This document shows, one piece after another, positions 37,927-46,726 of a DNA stretch of 50,987 nucleotides; position 1 is the first letter of the stretch; each line of letters opens with the position of its first letter. Source of the stretch: Rhodospirillales bacterium (GTDB lineage Bacteria > Pseudomonadota > Alphaproteobacteria > ATCC43930 > CGMCC-115725); NCBI GenBank assembly GCA_028291405.1, contig JAQGID010000229.1, positions 1-50,987 of the forward strand. Direction: 5' to 3'. The notes under the pieces were generated by a model. That model ran no database searches, was not told the origin of the DNA, and was given only the letters and a program-made list of their open reading frames with translations. Position numbers and translations under genes: made by a program.

Positions 37927-39747
37927 ATGACTTATCTTGGAAGATCCAAATTAACTATGTTCTGTCGAGTGTCGGTTCTACTTTTGCCATTACTTGCGGC
38001 GACTGCAGCAACTGCGGCGGAACGGTTCGATACGGTGGTCTCGGCGGCGCACAATGGCGCAGCGTCCGAGCCGGCCCTGCCGGCCGTCATCTCGCAGCTG
38101 GATGCCTTTCGCTACCACGGCATCTTCGCTCTCCAAGCCGAGGCGCGGTGGCAGGACGCCGATCGCGAAATCGCGCTGCTCCACGACCGCCTGCTCGTCG
38201 GCAACATCCTCGCGCAGCGATACTTGCACCGCGGCTACAAGCCGAGCTTCACCCAGTTGCGCGACTGGCTGGTAAGCTATGCCGACCTCCCCGGCGCCGC
38301 CGCCATTCGCGCCCTCGCCCTCAAGTCTCGCCCGCCGGGGGGCGGCCTCCTGCCGCAGCCGGAATCGGCGCCGATCGCCCTCCGCGGCGTCGCCGACGAC
38401 CGCGCCGATCTTTGGCCCGGAAATCGCCCGTCACGCAGCGATGCGGGCTCGCCGCACCGGGGCGCAATACGCGCTCTCGTGCATTCCGATCCCGCCGCTG
38501 CGGAAGGCGTGCTGCGCGAGGCCGAATCGGCGCATGAGCTCGACGGCGCCGATTACGACGAGGCGGCGGCCGACATCGCGGAGTCCTACCTCTTCTGCGG
38601 TGAAAGCCAGAAGGCACTGCGGCTGACCCAAGCAGTGCGAACCGACGCGTTTCGCCCGCTCGCCGCTTGGGATGCCGGTCTGGCCGCGTGGCGGCTCGGT
38701 CGGCTGGCCGAGGCGCGCAGCAATTTCGAGACCCTGGCGCGCAACCAGAACCTGTCGCGCTGGGTGCAAAGCGCCGCCGCCTTCTGGGCCGCGCGCGTCC
38801 AAGCCCGATCGGGCCGGCCGGATCTCGCCGCCGCCTGGCTGCGCACCGCGGCACAGCACGAGCGGACGTTCTACGGCCTTCTCGCCCGCCGGTCGCTGCG
38901 CGCCCAAATCGACTTCAACTTCGAGCCGGCGAGCTTTACCGACATCGACTTGAATGCCGTCGTCGTCCTCGCACCGGCGCGGCGCGCGGTGGCGCTGCTG
39001 CAGGCCGGCAAGGGCGCCGAGGCCGAGCTCGAGCTGCGCGGTCTTGCGCGTGGCGCACCTGTGACGCTCTACCCGGCGCTTGCCGCGCTCGCCGAGCGTG
39101 GCAACATGCCGGCGCTCAGCCTGCAGATCGCGACGATGCTCTCGGAAGTCGATGGGGCGCGGCACGATCCGGCGCTCTATCCGATGCCGCGATGGCGGCC
39201 ACAAGGCGGCTTCTCGGTCGACCGCGCCCTGCTTTTCGCGCTGGTCCGTCAGGAATCCGAGTTCCTTCCGGAGGCGCGCAGCGCGGCCGGCGCAGTCGGG
39301 CTGATGCAGCTTATGCCGGTCACCGCGCAGGGCATGGCGACCCGGGTCGGCATCACGCTGCAGAAGCACGGCAGCCCCGGCTCGCTGACCGATCCCGGCG
39401 TCAACCTCGCCCTCGGGCAGGAGTTTCTCGGCTGGTTGCTGAAGCACGAGCAGATCAACGGCAATCTCATCATGGTCGCCGCCGCCTACAACGGCGGCAC
39501 CGGCAATCTGGCACGCTGGCAGGCGCGGCCGGAGTACCGCGCCGATCCGTTGCTCTTCCTCGAGACGCTCCCGAATCGCGAAACCCGCAATTTCGTCGAG
39601 CGCGTCTTGACCAATTACTGGGTCTACCGCCTGCGTCTCGGGCAGCCGACCCGCGACCTCGATGCCCTTGCTGCCGGAGACTGGCCGGTCTATGTCGGTC
39701 TTGACGATACGCAAGAGCAGGAGACCCGCCATGTCGCGGCTCGATGA
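37927..39747 (+). CDS. soluble lytic murein transglycosylase (Slt family)
   Basis: The protein (606 residues from ATG 37927) cleaves peptidoglycan glycan strands in the periplasm, leaving 1,6-anhydro ends. It has a signal peptide (VLLLPLLAATAATAAERF), a long alpha-helical superhelix (about 40-430), and a C-terminal lysozyme-like domain with catalytic glutamate in FALVRQESEF, then GLMQLMPVTAQ and VAAAYNGGTGN. These are the family 1 LT motifs. ATG 37957 is an alternative start that still leaves a signal peptide. A CtrA-like box lies upstream. The stop overlaps the moaB start by 17 bp. Confidence 0.93.
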   Translation: MTYLGRSKLTMFCRVSVLLLPLLAATAATAAERFDTVVSAAHNGAASEPALPAVISQLDAFRYHGIFALQAEARWQDADREIALLHDRLLVGNILAQRYLHRGYKPSFTQLRDWLVSYADLPGAAAIRALALKSRPPGGGLLPQPESAPIALRGVADDRADLWPGNRPSRSDAGSPHRGAIRALVHSDPAAAEGVLREAESAHELDGADYDEAAADIAESYLFCGESQKALRLTQAVRTDAFRPLAAWDAGLAAWRLGRLAEARSNFETLARNQNLSRWVQSAAAFWAARVQARSGRPDLAAAWLRTAAQHERTFYGLLARRSLRAQIDFNFEPASFTDIDLNAVVVLAPARRAVALLQAGKGAEAELELRGLARGAPVTLYPALAALAERGNMPALSLQIATMLSEVDGARHDPALYPMPRWRPQGGFSVDRALLFALVRQESEFLPEARSAAGAVGLMQLMPVTAQGMATRVGITLQKHGSPGSLTDPGVNLALGQEFLGWLLKHEQINGNLIMVAAAYNGGTGNLARWQARPEYRADPLLFLETLPNRETRNFVERVLTNYWVYRLRLGQPTRDLDALAAGDWPVYVGLDDTQEQETRHVAAR

Positions 39748-40273
39748 GACCCGCCCGTTCCTCGCCGTCAACATCGCGATCCTGACCGTTTCCGACACTC
39801 GCACCGAGGCCGATGACCGCTCCGGCAACACTCTCGCCGAGCTCGCAACGGCAGCCGGCCATCGCGTCGCCGAACGCCGCATCGTGCGCGACGACCAGGC
39901 CAGCATCGTTGCCCAGCTCCGGCGCTGGATCGCCGACCCGACGATCGACGTCGTGATCGCGACCGGCGGCACCGGCGTCACTGGCCGCGACGTCACGCCC
40001 GAGGCGTTTCATTCGGTTTACGACAAGGAGATCGCCGGTTTCGGCGAGCTCTTCCGCATGTTGAGCTATCAAAAGATCGGCACCTCGACGATCCAGAGCC
40101 GGGCCACCGGCGGCGTCGCCGGCAGCACCTATCTCTTCGCGCTGCCGGGCTCGCCGGGCGCCTGCAGCGACGGCTGGGAGGGCATCCTGCAGCACCAGCT
40201 CGACAACCGCTTCCGCCCGTGCAATCTGGTCGAGTTGATGCCGCGCCTGCAAGAGCACCTGACGAAGGCGTGA
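39731..40273 (+). CDS. moaB: molybdenum cofactor biosynthesis protein B
   Basis: The 180-residue protein belongs to the MoaB/MogA fold that adenylylates molybdopterin before metal insertion. It has VNIAILTVSDTRTEADDRSGN, then IATGGTGVTGRDVTPEA and the LPGSPGACSDGW segment near the end. It is longer than some MogA proteins and matches MoaB. ATG 39731 lies inside the end of the transglycosylase gene (17-bp overlap), so the two are co-translated. The molybdenum link fits MobA at the right edge of the window, though the two are not adjacent. Confidence 0.92.
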   Translation: MSRLDETRPFLAVNIAILTVSDTRTEADDRSGNTLAELATAAGHRVAERRIVRDDQASIVAQLRRWIADPTIDVVIATGGTGVTGRDVTPEAFHSVYDKEIAGFGELFRMLSYQKIGTSTIQSRATGGVAGSTYLFALPGSPGACSDGWEGILQHQLDNRFRPCNLVELMPRLQEHLTKA

Positions 40274-40342
40274 GGGGTCGGTAAGCTCGGCCGATGCCCA
40301 GGGGCATCCCCCGGGCCGGAAGATTGTTGGGACCCTCACAGC

Positions 40343-41404
40343 TTGCCGATCGACAGCGAGACGCTGGACCCGAAGATCCTTGCCGCGGCCGTCGCGTGCC
40401 AGCCCGGCCTCAGCGAAATCGGCGCCGCCGATCTCGTGCCGATGCCACAGAAGGGCGTCGCGCATGCGCATTTCCGGATCGGCAACCGTGGTCTGGTGTT
40501 GCGCGTCCTGCGCCTTTCGCAATGGGCGCTGGCGGCGGCCGACAACCTCGCCTACCAGGCCGAATGCTTCCGCCGAACTGCTCCCTCCGGCGCGACGCCA
40601 CAGCTCTACGCCGTGCTGCCGATCAGCGATGCGATGCCGCGCGGCGCGCTGATCGTCGAGGAGATCGCCGGCCGACCGCCGCGACTGCCGCACGATCTCG
40701 CCGCGATCGCCGCAGCGCTCGCCCGATTGCACGCGTTGCCGCCGCCAGAAGCCGGCGCCAGAGCGCCGCTGGTGGATCATGGATCCGGCGGCCCGATCGC
40801 CGCGACGCTCGCCGTGATCGAGCGGCAGGCGCCGGCGCTCGATGCCGCCGATCTCGCCGCAGCAACCCGCGAGGCCCTGCTTGACGAGATCGCCTGGGCG
40901 CGTCGCCTCGCGGCAGGGACGCCGGCGGCGGCGCAGCCGATCGCCCTCGCCGCGACCGACACCCATCCCGGTAATTTCGTCATCCGGCCGAACGGCGAGG
41001 CCATCCTCGTCGATCTCGAGAAAGCGGCCTACGGCTCTCCGGCGATCGACCTCGCGCACGCGAGCCTCGTCACCTCGACGACCTGGGACATCGACGTCCA
41101 GGCGATCCTGTCGCGCGACGCCACCATCGGGTTCTACCGCGACTATCTGGGGCGCATCGGCGACACGGAATCCGCCCGGCTGCGCCCCTTCCTCGCCCCG
41201 GCGCGGCGCCTGACCTGGCTGCGGACGACGATGTGGTGCGTCCGGTGGCGCGTCGCCGCCGCGACCGACCCCGACTGGTCGGCATCGCGCGTCGATCCCA
41301 CCCTGCTGGCGCATATGGCCGGGCGCATCGCCGAGTTTTGCCGGCCGGAGTTCGTCGCCGCGGCGCGCGCCGAATGGCTGAGCAACCGGGCTTGGGATTT
41401 TTAG
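40343..41404 (+). CDS. aminoglycoside phosphotransferase/choline kinase-like protein
   Basis: The 353-residue protein has the APH fold. An N-lobe with HAHFRIGNRGLVLRVLRLSQ is followed by a hinge near ALIVEEIAGRPP. The C-lobe has the catalytic loop ATDTHPGNFVI (catalytic Asp, Asn) and the metal site ILVDLEKAAYGSPAIDLAH. Such kinases phosphorylate small hydroxyl compounds, including choline, homoserine, sugars or drugs; the substrate is unknown and resistance should not be assumed. The start is a TTG at 40343; no ATG gives the full N-lobe. It follows moaB on the same strand after 69 bp. Confidence 0.8.
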   Translation: MPIDSETLDPKILAAAVACQPGLSEIGAADLVPMPQKGVAHAHFRIGNRGLVLRVLRLSQWALAAADNLAYQAECFRRTAPSGATPQLYAVLPISDAMPRGALIVEEIAGRPPRLPHDLAAIAAALARLHALPPPEAGARAPLVDHGSGGPIAATLAVIERQAPALDAADLAAATREALLDEIAWARRLAAGTPAAAQPIALAATDTHPGNFVIRPNGEAILVDLEKAAYGSPAIDLAHASLVTSTTWDIDVQAILSRDATIGFYRDYLGRIGDTESARLRPFLAPARRLTWLRTTMWCVRWRVAAATDPDWSASRVDPTLLAHMAGRIAEFCRPEFVAAARAEWLSNRAWDF

Positions 41405-41419
41405 TCACCAGAAAATTTT

Positions 41420-41434
41420 GTTCTTGAAATGTTC
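41420..41434. promoter_or_regulatory. LexA (SOS) box of alphaproteobacterial type
   Basis: GTTC (41420-41423), seven AT-rich bases TTGAAAT, then GTTC (41431-41434) match the alphaproteobacterial LexA site GTTC-N7-GTTC. It ends 25 bp before the radical SAM gene start, where it would overlap a promoter. The pattern alone occurs about once or twice by chance in this much sequence, but rarely at such a position. Confidence 0.6.
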
Positions 41435-41459
41435 CAATCGATGACCGACATTCTTCGCC

Positions 41460-42545
41460 ATGGAGATGCCGATCACCGCCCCGCCGCGCAAGGGTCGCGG
41501 CGCCCTCAGCAACGCCGTCGGTCGTTTCGAGCCGCAGCAGCGCGTCGCGACCGATGACGGTTGGGGCAGCGCCGATGAGGCGCCGCCGCCGCTCGCCACT
41601 GTCCTGACCGTCGACAGCACGCGTACGATCATTGCCCGCAACAACTCGCCGGATGTCGGCTTCGACCGCTCGATCAACCCCTATCGCGGCTGCGAGCACG
41701 GCTGCGTCTATTGCTTCGCCCGGCCGACGCACGCTTATCTCGGCCTGTCGCCCGGCCTCGATTTCGAGAGCCGGATCTTCGTCAAGCCGGAGGCCGCGCG
41801 GCTGCTGGAGGCAGAGCTCGCCAAGCCGGGCTATTCGTGCCGGCCGATCGCGATGGGCACCAATACCGATCCGTATCAGCCGACCGAGCGCAAGCTGGCG
41901 ATCACGCGCTCGATCCTCGAGGTCTTGCGCGCCCACAACCATCCCGTCTGCATCGTCACGAAATCGGCGCTGATCCAGCGAGACATCGACATCCTGTCGG
42001 ATATGGCGGCCAAACGTCTGGCCAGCGTCTCGCTTTCGGTGACGACCCTCGATCGCGGTCTCGCACGGAGCATGGAGCCGCGCTGCGCGACGCCCGAGCG
42101 GCGGCTCGAGACGATCCGCGCCCTGACCGATGCCGGAATTCCGACCGGAGTCCTCGCGGCGCCGATGATTCCGGCGCTCAACGATTCCGAACTCGAGGCG
42201 ATCCTCACCGCGTCGATGAAGGCCGGGGCGATCAGCGCCGGCTATGTCCTCCTGCGGCTGCCGCACGAGGTCAAGGCGCTGTTCCGCGAATGGCTCGAGA
42301 CGCATGCTCCCGGCCGCGCCAAGCACGTGCTGTCGTTGATCACCGAGATGCACGGCGGCAAGGCCTACGATGCGCAATGGGGCAGCCGAATGACGGGACA
42401 AGGCCATTACGCCGAGGTGCTCCGCATCCGCTTCGAGCTCGCCTGCAAGCGGCTGGGATTGCGCCATCGCGGCGGCACCGGCCCGCTCGAGACGCGCCTC
42501 TTCCGCAAGCCGGCGCGCAAGGGCGAGCAGCTCAGGCTCCTCTAG
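41460..42545 (+). CDS. PA0069-family radical SAM protein (spore photoproduct lyase-related)
   Basis: The 361-residue protein binds a 4Fe-4S cluster and S-adenosylmethionine through CEHGCVYCFA (C-x3-C-x2-C), preceded by SINPYRG. The SPL-like barrel continues with AMGTNTDPYQPTERKLAITR and LASVSLSVTTLDRGLARSMEPR. The family is related to spore photoproduct lyase, which repairs thymine photoproducts, but the function of the PA0069 branch is not established to my knowledge. ATG 41460 is taken as start; ATG 41466 is possible. A LexA-like box just upstream suggests SOS induction and so a DNA-repair role. Neighbours are unrelated. Confidence 0.93.
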   Translation: MEMPITAPPRKGRGALSNAVGRFEPQQRVATDDGWGSADEAPPPLATVLTVDSTRTIIARNNSPDVGFDRSINPYRGCEHGCVYCFARPTHAYLGLSPGLDFESRIFVKPEAARLLEAELAKPGYSCRPIAMGTNTDPYQPTERKLAITRSILEVLRAHNHPVCIVTKSALIQRDIDILSDMAAKRLASVSLSVTTLDRGLARSMEPRCATPERRLETIRALTDAGIPTGVLAAPMIPALNDSELEAILTASMKAGAISAGYVLLRLPHEVKALFREWLETHAPGRAKHVLSLITEMHGGKAYDAQWGSRMTGQGHYAEVLRIRFELACKRLGLRHRGGTGPLETRLFRKPARKGEQLRLL

Positions 42546-42708
42546 CAAGCGGCGGCGAAAACCCCATCCAACGCCGGTCGAGAAGCTGATAGAGTGCGGC
42601 GTCGCGGCCGATCGGCCGCCGGCGTGCCGGGTGGACCCAGCGGCGGACGATCCGCGAGGCCTGCCGGTCGCGACCGTTCCGCATTACCGAGAGTCGAGGA
42701 GAATTGCC

Positions 42709-44223
42709 GTGTTCGCTTGTCACGCCGCCTTTGTCGGTCCAGCGGTCGTGCCGCGCGCCTGGCATCGCGCCGTTGCCCGCTGCCTCGTGATCTGCTGCGC
42801 GGTCGCGATTGTTCAGCCGGCGGCGGCGCAGACGCGGGCGCTTCCCGACAGTTTCGGCGACCTCGCACAGACGCTCGGACCGTCGGTTGTCAATATCTCG
42901 ACGACCCAAGCGCCTAGCGACAAGGGCGACAAGGATTCCGCCGACAGCCCCGAGCTGCCGCCGAGCTCGCCGTTGGACCAGTTCGGCGATAGTTTCAGCA
43001 ATCGCGGGCGCCAGGGCGTGCAGCGACCGCAAATTCATTCACTCGGTTCCGGCTTCGTCATCGCCGCTTCCGGCCTGATCGTCACGAACAACCACGTCAT
43101 CGCCGGCGCCGAGGAAATCAACGTCATTCTGCCGGACGACACGAAGCTCAAGGCGCAGGTCGTCGGCCGCGACACCGTTACCGATCTCGCGCTGCTGAAG
43201 GTCGATCCGAAGCAACCGCTGACCGAGATCAAATGGGGTGATTCGACAAAGGCTCGCGTCGGCGATTGGGTGCTCGCCGTCGGCAACCCGTTCGGCCTGG
43301 GCGGCTCGGTGACCGCCGGTATCGTCTCGGCGCGGGCGCGCGATCTCCAGGCCGGGCCCTACGACGACTTCCTCCAGACCGACGCATCGATCAACCGCGG
43401 CAACTCTGGCGGCCCGCTGGTCAACCTCGCCGGCGAGGTGATCGGGATCAATACGGCGATCTACTCGCCATCGGGCGGCTCGATCGGCATCGGTTTCGCG
43501 ATCCCCTCCTCGCTGGCGCAGCCGGTGATCGAGCAGCTGATGAAGAGCGGCAAGGTCGAGCGCGGCTGGATCGGTGTCCGCATCCAGGCCATGAGCGACG
43601 AGATCGCCGATACGGTCGGACTCGACAAGCCGCGTGGCGCCCTCGTCACTGACGTCGATCAGAACAGCCCGGCGGCGCGCGCCAAGCTCCTGCCGGGAGA
43701 CGTCATCCTGAGCTTCGACGGCAAGCCGATCGAGAAGACGCGGCAGCTGCCGCGCCTCGTCGCCGAGACGCCGGCCGACAAGACCGTCCCCGTCGGCCTC
43801 TGGCGCGACGGCAAGGATCTGGCGGTCGACGTCAAGGTCGGCGCCCTGAACACCGAGAAGCTGGCCGCCGCGCCGGCTCCGGCCGACAGTCCGCAGAAGG
43901 TCACGCCGACCATCGACGCCGTCGGAATGTCGCTCGCCAAGGTGACGCCTGACCTGAGGCACGACATGGAGCTGGGTGACGACGTCAAGGGCGTGATCGT
44001 CGTCGACATCGACGAGGACAGCGCCGCGGCCAAGCAGGGCGTGCAGCCGGGCGACGTCGTCGGTGCGGTCGGCCGCGATGCGGTTACGACGCCGGAGCAG
44101 GTCGTTGAGAAGGTCGAAGCGGCCAAGAAGGGGGGAAAGAAATCGATTCTGCTGCGCATCGAGCGCGACGGATTCGGCCAGTTCTTCGCGCTCCCGATCG
44201 ACGGCAAGACCAACGGCGGCTGA
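42709..44223 (+). CDS. Do/DegP-family periplasmic serine protease
   Basis: The 504-residue HtrA protein degrades or refolds damaged envelope proteins. A signal peptide ends near PAAAQ (residue 41). The trypsin-like domain has the catalytic triad: H129 in VTNNHVI, D159 in TDLALLKVD and S233 in RGNSGGPL. Two PDZ domains follow (about 280-375 and 405-495). The GTG at 42709 is chosen because GAGGAGA lies at ideal distance; the longer frame adds unlikely sequence. It stands alone on the plus strand, followed after 118 bp by the Wza-like lipoprotein. No sigma-E or CpxR site was recognised upstream. Confidence 0.95.
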   Translation: MFACHAAFVGPAVVPRAWHRAVARCLVICCAVAIVQPAAAQTRALPDSFGDLAQTLGPSVVNISTTQAPSDKGDKDSADSPELPPSSPLDQFGDSFSNRGRQGVQRPQIHSLGSGFVIAASGLIVTNNHVIAGAEEINVILPDDTKLKAQVVGRDTVTDLALLKVDPKQPLTEIKWGDSTKARVGDWVLAVGNPFGLGGSVTAGIVSARARDLQAGPYDDFLQTDASINRGNSGGPLVNLAGEVIGINTAIYSPSGGSIGIGFAIPSSLAQPVIEQLMKSGKVERGWIGVRIQAMSDEIADTVGLDKPRGALVTDVDQNSPAARAKLLPGDVILSFDGKPIEKTRQLPRLVAETPADKTVPVGLWRDGKDLAVDVKVGALNTEKLAAAPAPADSPQKVTPTIDAVGMSLAKVTPDLRHDMELGDDVKGVIVVDIDEDSAAAKQGVQPGDVVGAVGRDAVTTPEQVVEKVEAAKKGGKKSILLRIERDGFGQFFALPIDGKTNGG

Positions 44224-44341
44224 CGCCAAGTCGACCATTCCGAAGCAGGCCAAGACTGGATCCGCGGCAGGGTTGGAACGCGACGCCGTCTCCGCTGTTC
44301 ATCTATCGCTCTGGCCGTTTGCTGTAAGGAGAGGAAGGGAC

Positions 44342-44902
44342 ATGCGCCTAAAAGTTCTAGCAGCCTTTGCTGCGTGCATCGGTTTTGCATTGACCGGTTG
44401 CATGGGCGGCGGCGGCGGCAGCCTGCCCCCGCTTCCCCAAACTGCGGCCAGTGAAAGCGCGTATCGCCTCGGTCCCGGCGACAAGCTGAAGATCAACGTC
44501 TTCGGCTCGGAAGACCTGTCCGGAGATTTCGCGGTCGGCGACACGGGCATGCTGAGCCTGCCGCTGATCGGCGACATCAAGGCGGTGGGGCTGACGCCGG
44601 ACCAGCTGAGCAACGCGATGAAGGCGAAGCTCGCTGACGGATTCATGCGCGACCCCAAGGTCAGCATCTCGGTCACCAGCTATCGCCCGGTCTATGTGAT
44701 GGGCGAGGTCACCCGTCCGGGCGAATATCCCTTCGCCAGCGGCATGTCCGTGCTGAACGCGATCGCGCTCGGCGGCGGCTACTCCTATCGCGCCAACCAG
44801 GAGTACGCGATCGTGACGCGCGATAATCGCGAATATCGGGCGAGCGGCACCAGCCGCATCGCGGCCGGTGACATCGTCCGCATTCCGGAGCGCTACTTCT
44901 AG
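44342..44902 (+). CDS. polysaccharide export (Wza-like) outer-membrane lipoprotein
   Basis: The 186-residue protein has a lipoprotein signal with lipobox LTGC (C20), then a glycine-rich spacer and the polysaccharide biosynthesis/export domain: YRLGPGDKLKINVFGSEDLSG, GMLSLPLIGDIKAVGLT and one SLBB-like beta-grasp segment (VYVMGEVTRPGEYPFASGMSVLNAI). It is short compared with E. coli Wza and has only one SLBB repeat, a form common in alphaproteobacteria. It would form the outer-membrane pore for capsule or exopolysaccharide. No glycosyltransferase or Wzc-like genes are nearby. AAGGAGAGGAAG precedes the ATG. It converges on the ion-channel gene. Confidence 0.92.
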   Translation: MRLKVLAAFAACIGFALTGCMGGGGGSLPPLPQTAASESAYRLGPGDKLKINVFGSEDLSGDFAVGDTGMLSLPLIGDIKAVGLTPDQLSNAMKAKLADGFMRDPKVSISVTSYRPVYVMGEVTRPGEYPFASGMSVLNAIALGGGYSYRANQEYAIVTRDNREYRASGTSRIAAGDIVRIPERYF

Positions 44903-44916
44903 GTCCCGGAAAAACG

Positions 44917-46197
44917 TTATCCGGACGGATCGTCGGCGGCGTTGTTATGGGCAACCCGTCGCGACGATTCCTCCGCAATGGCGGCCATGAGCTCGGGGCG
45001 GCGCGCCGCCAAATGCCGGAAATCAGTCACGTGCAGGACCAGCATCACCGAGGACCGCGACGCGACGACCGTCGCGGTCCGCGGCTCGCCGGTGATGAGC
45101 GCGATCTCGCCGAAGAAGGCGCCAGCGCCGAGACGAACGGGTTTCGGTGGGATCCGGATTTCGATCTCGCCGGAGACGACGAAATACATGCAATCGCCGG
45201 GTTCGCCACGCCGGACGACGACGGCGCCCTCGGGCACGTCGCGCGGACGCAGCAGACGCGTGACCTCGGAGATCGTCTCGGCGCCAACCGCGTTGAACAA
45301 GGGCACCTTGGTGACGAGATCCCAAGTCCGCTGCAGGTCGCGGCGTTTGAGCTCCTCGGCAAAGCCGTTGGCGAGGATACCGGCCCAAAGCGCGAAAAGC
45401 GCAATGCCGCAGATCATGACGCAGCCGCCGAGCAGCCGGCCGGCAAGCGTCACCGGAACCGCATCGCCGTATCCCGTCGTCGTCAGGGTCACGACCGCCC
45501 ACCACAAGGCGGTCGGCACGCTACCGAAAGTTTCCGGCTGAACGTCGCGCTCGACGAGATAGGCCAGGGTTCCCGCCGATAGCAGCACGATGATGAAGGC
45601 CAGCAACACCGATACCAGCGTCGACCGGGCGTCGGCGATCACCCGCCCGAGCAGCGACAGCCCTTCGGAATAGGGCACGAACTTGAAGAGCCAGGTGACG
45701 CAAGCGAGACGAACGGAGGCGGCGTCGGGCGAGAAAGCGGCGGCAATGCCGACGACCCAGGTCGAACAGAGGCCGACGAGACCTTGCAAGGTCATCGACC
45801 AATGCAGCCGGTCTCGCCAACGCCGGCCCTGATGCGACCACGGCGCTTCGGGAACGACGTACAGGCGGCACAGATATTCGGCTGCGAAGAACGCAAGCGC
45901 AACGTAGAAGACGGCGTCGAGCGCCGCGCGATAATCGGCGGAGATGTTCGGAACCGTGGCGAGGACGAGGGCGCCGACGCCGAGCACGACCATGCCGTGA
46001 TGGGCTAGGCGGAACGCCTCCGGCGTCCTGCCGGAGCGCTGCGGATCGAGGATCCGGTAGAGGGCGCGGCGGAGGAGCAGGTTACGTCGAGCGCTCTTCA
46101 CGCTGCGCCGATCCCGCTCGATCCGGCGATCCCTGACCGGCGCGCCGAACTCTCGATTGTCCCCGCCTTCGACACGACCGCTTCTCTTCTTGGACAA
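44917..46197 (-). CDS. cyclic-nucleotide-gated potassium channel homologue (MlotiK1-like)
   Basis: The protein (426 residues as drawn) is an inner-membrane ion channel. It has about six membrane helices between residues 65 and 275, the potassium selectivity filter TLTTTGYGD (filter 239-245), and a C-terminal cyclic-nucleotide-binding domain (about 300-415) with GAGAFFGEIALITGEPRTATV as phosphate cassette. The architecture matches MlotiK1, though the N-terminal part is longer. The S4 segment is poor in regular arginines, so ligand gating is more likely than voltage gating. The start drawn is a TTG at 46197 and is uncertain; a GTG before KSARR is possible. It ends a minus-strand run with Ku and a receiver. 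Confidence 0.88.
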   Translation of the reverse strand: MSKKRSGRVEGGDNREFGAPVRDRRIERDRRSVKSARRNLLLRRALYRILDPQRSGRTPEAFRLAHHGMVVLGVGALVLATVPNISADYRAALDAVFYVALAFFAAEYLCRLYVVPEAPWSHQGRRWRDRLHWSMTLQGLVGLCSTWVVGIAAAFSPDAASVRLACVTWLFKFVPYSEGLSLLGRVIADARSTLVSVLLAFIIVLLSAGTLAYLVERDVQPETFGSVPTALWWAVVTLTTTGYGDAVPVTLAGRLLGGCVMICGIALFALWAGILANGFAEELKRRDLQRTWDLVTKVPLFNAVGAETISEVTRLLRPRDVPEGAVVVRRGEPGDCMYFVVSGEIEIRIPPKPVRLGAGAFFGEIALITGEPRTATVVASRSSVMLVLHVTDFRHLAARRPELMAAIAEESSRRVAHNNAADDPSG

Positions 46198-46247
46198 GCC
46201 GGAATGCCGGAGTGTATGACAGGAAGAGGGCGCTCGCGCGAAACTAT

Positions 46248-46622
46248 TCAGCCGGTCGTCGGCGCGCTCGCGAGCAGGCGACGCAGGCTCGAGACCAGCA
46301 CCGGCGCGTCGTAGGGTTTGCTGAGGCGCTCATCGGCGCGGAGTCCGCTGACGATGTGCGGCCAATAGCCGGAGGCGACCAGGATGCGGAGCGTCGGCCG
46401 CAGCCGCTTGGCCCGCCGCGCCAGCTCCATCCCGCTCAGCCCGGGCATCACGACGTCGGTGAAGAGGACGTCGATCGCCTCGTCGCCTTGGAGGAGACCG
46501 AGGGCAGCCTCGCCGCTCGCCGCGGTCAGCACACGGAACCCCGCGTCGCCGAGGATGTCGGCAACCAGCATCCGCACGTCGTCGTCGTCGTCGACGGTCA
46601 GCACCGTCGTGCCCGCTCTCAT
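46248..46622 (-). CDS. single-domain response regulator
   Basis: The 124-residue protein is a stand-alone receiver: acidic cluster VLTVDDDDDVRML, phospho-acceptor D56 in VLFTDVVMPGLSG, switch residue in ILVASGY and the lysine in LSKPYDAPVL. It has no output domain, so it acts by protein contact or as a phosphate relay or sink. ATG 46622 gives the normal N-terminus. It lies between Ku and the ion-channel gene on the same strand. The SGYWPHI and LSKPYD features match receivers paired with HWE/HisKA hybrid kinases such as those at 24-32 kb; that pairing is only a guess. Confidence 0.9.
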   Translation of the reverse strand: MRAGTTVLTVDDDDDVRMLVADILGDAGFRVLTAASGEAALGLLQGDEAIDVLFTDVVMPGLSGMELARRAKRLRPTLRILVASGYWPHIVSGLRADERLSKPYDAPVLVSSLRRLLASAPTTG

Positions 46623-46726
46623 GCGGCCAGAATGCCCGACTACAGCGCTCGGGAAAAGGAAATTGCGTCGGATTTCTGCCAAAACAACAGGCAAATTGGG
46701 GGTAAGTCCGCCTCGCGGTGGATAAA

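Noticed and set aside
40343-41404. Aminoglycoside resistance gene.
   Set aside because: Only the general APH/choline-kinase fold is visible; the TTG-started gene sits among housekeeping genes with normal base composition and no mobile element.
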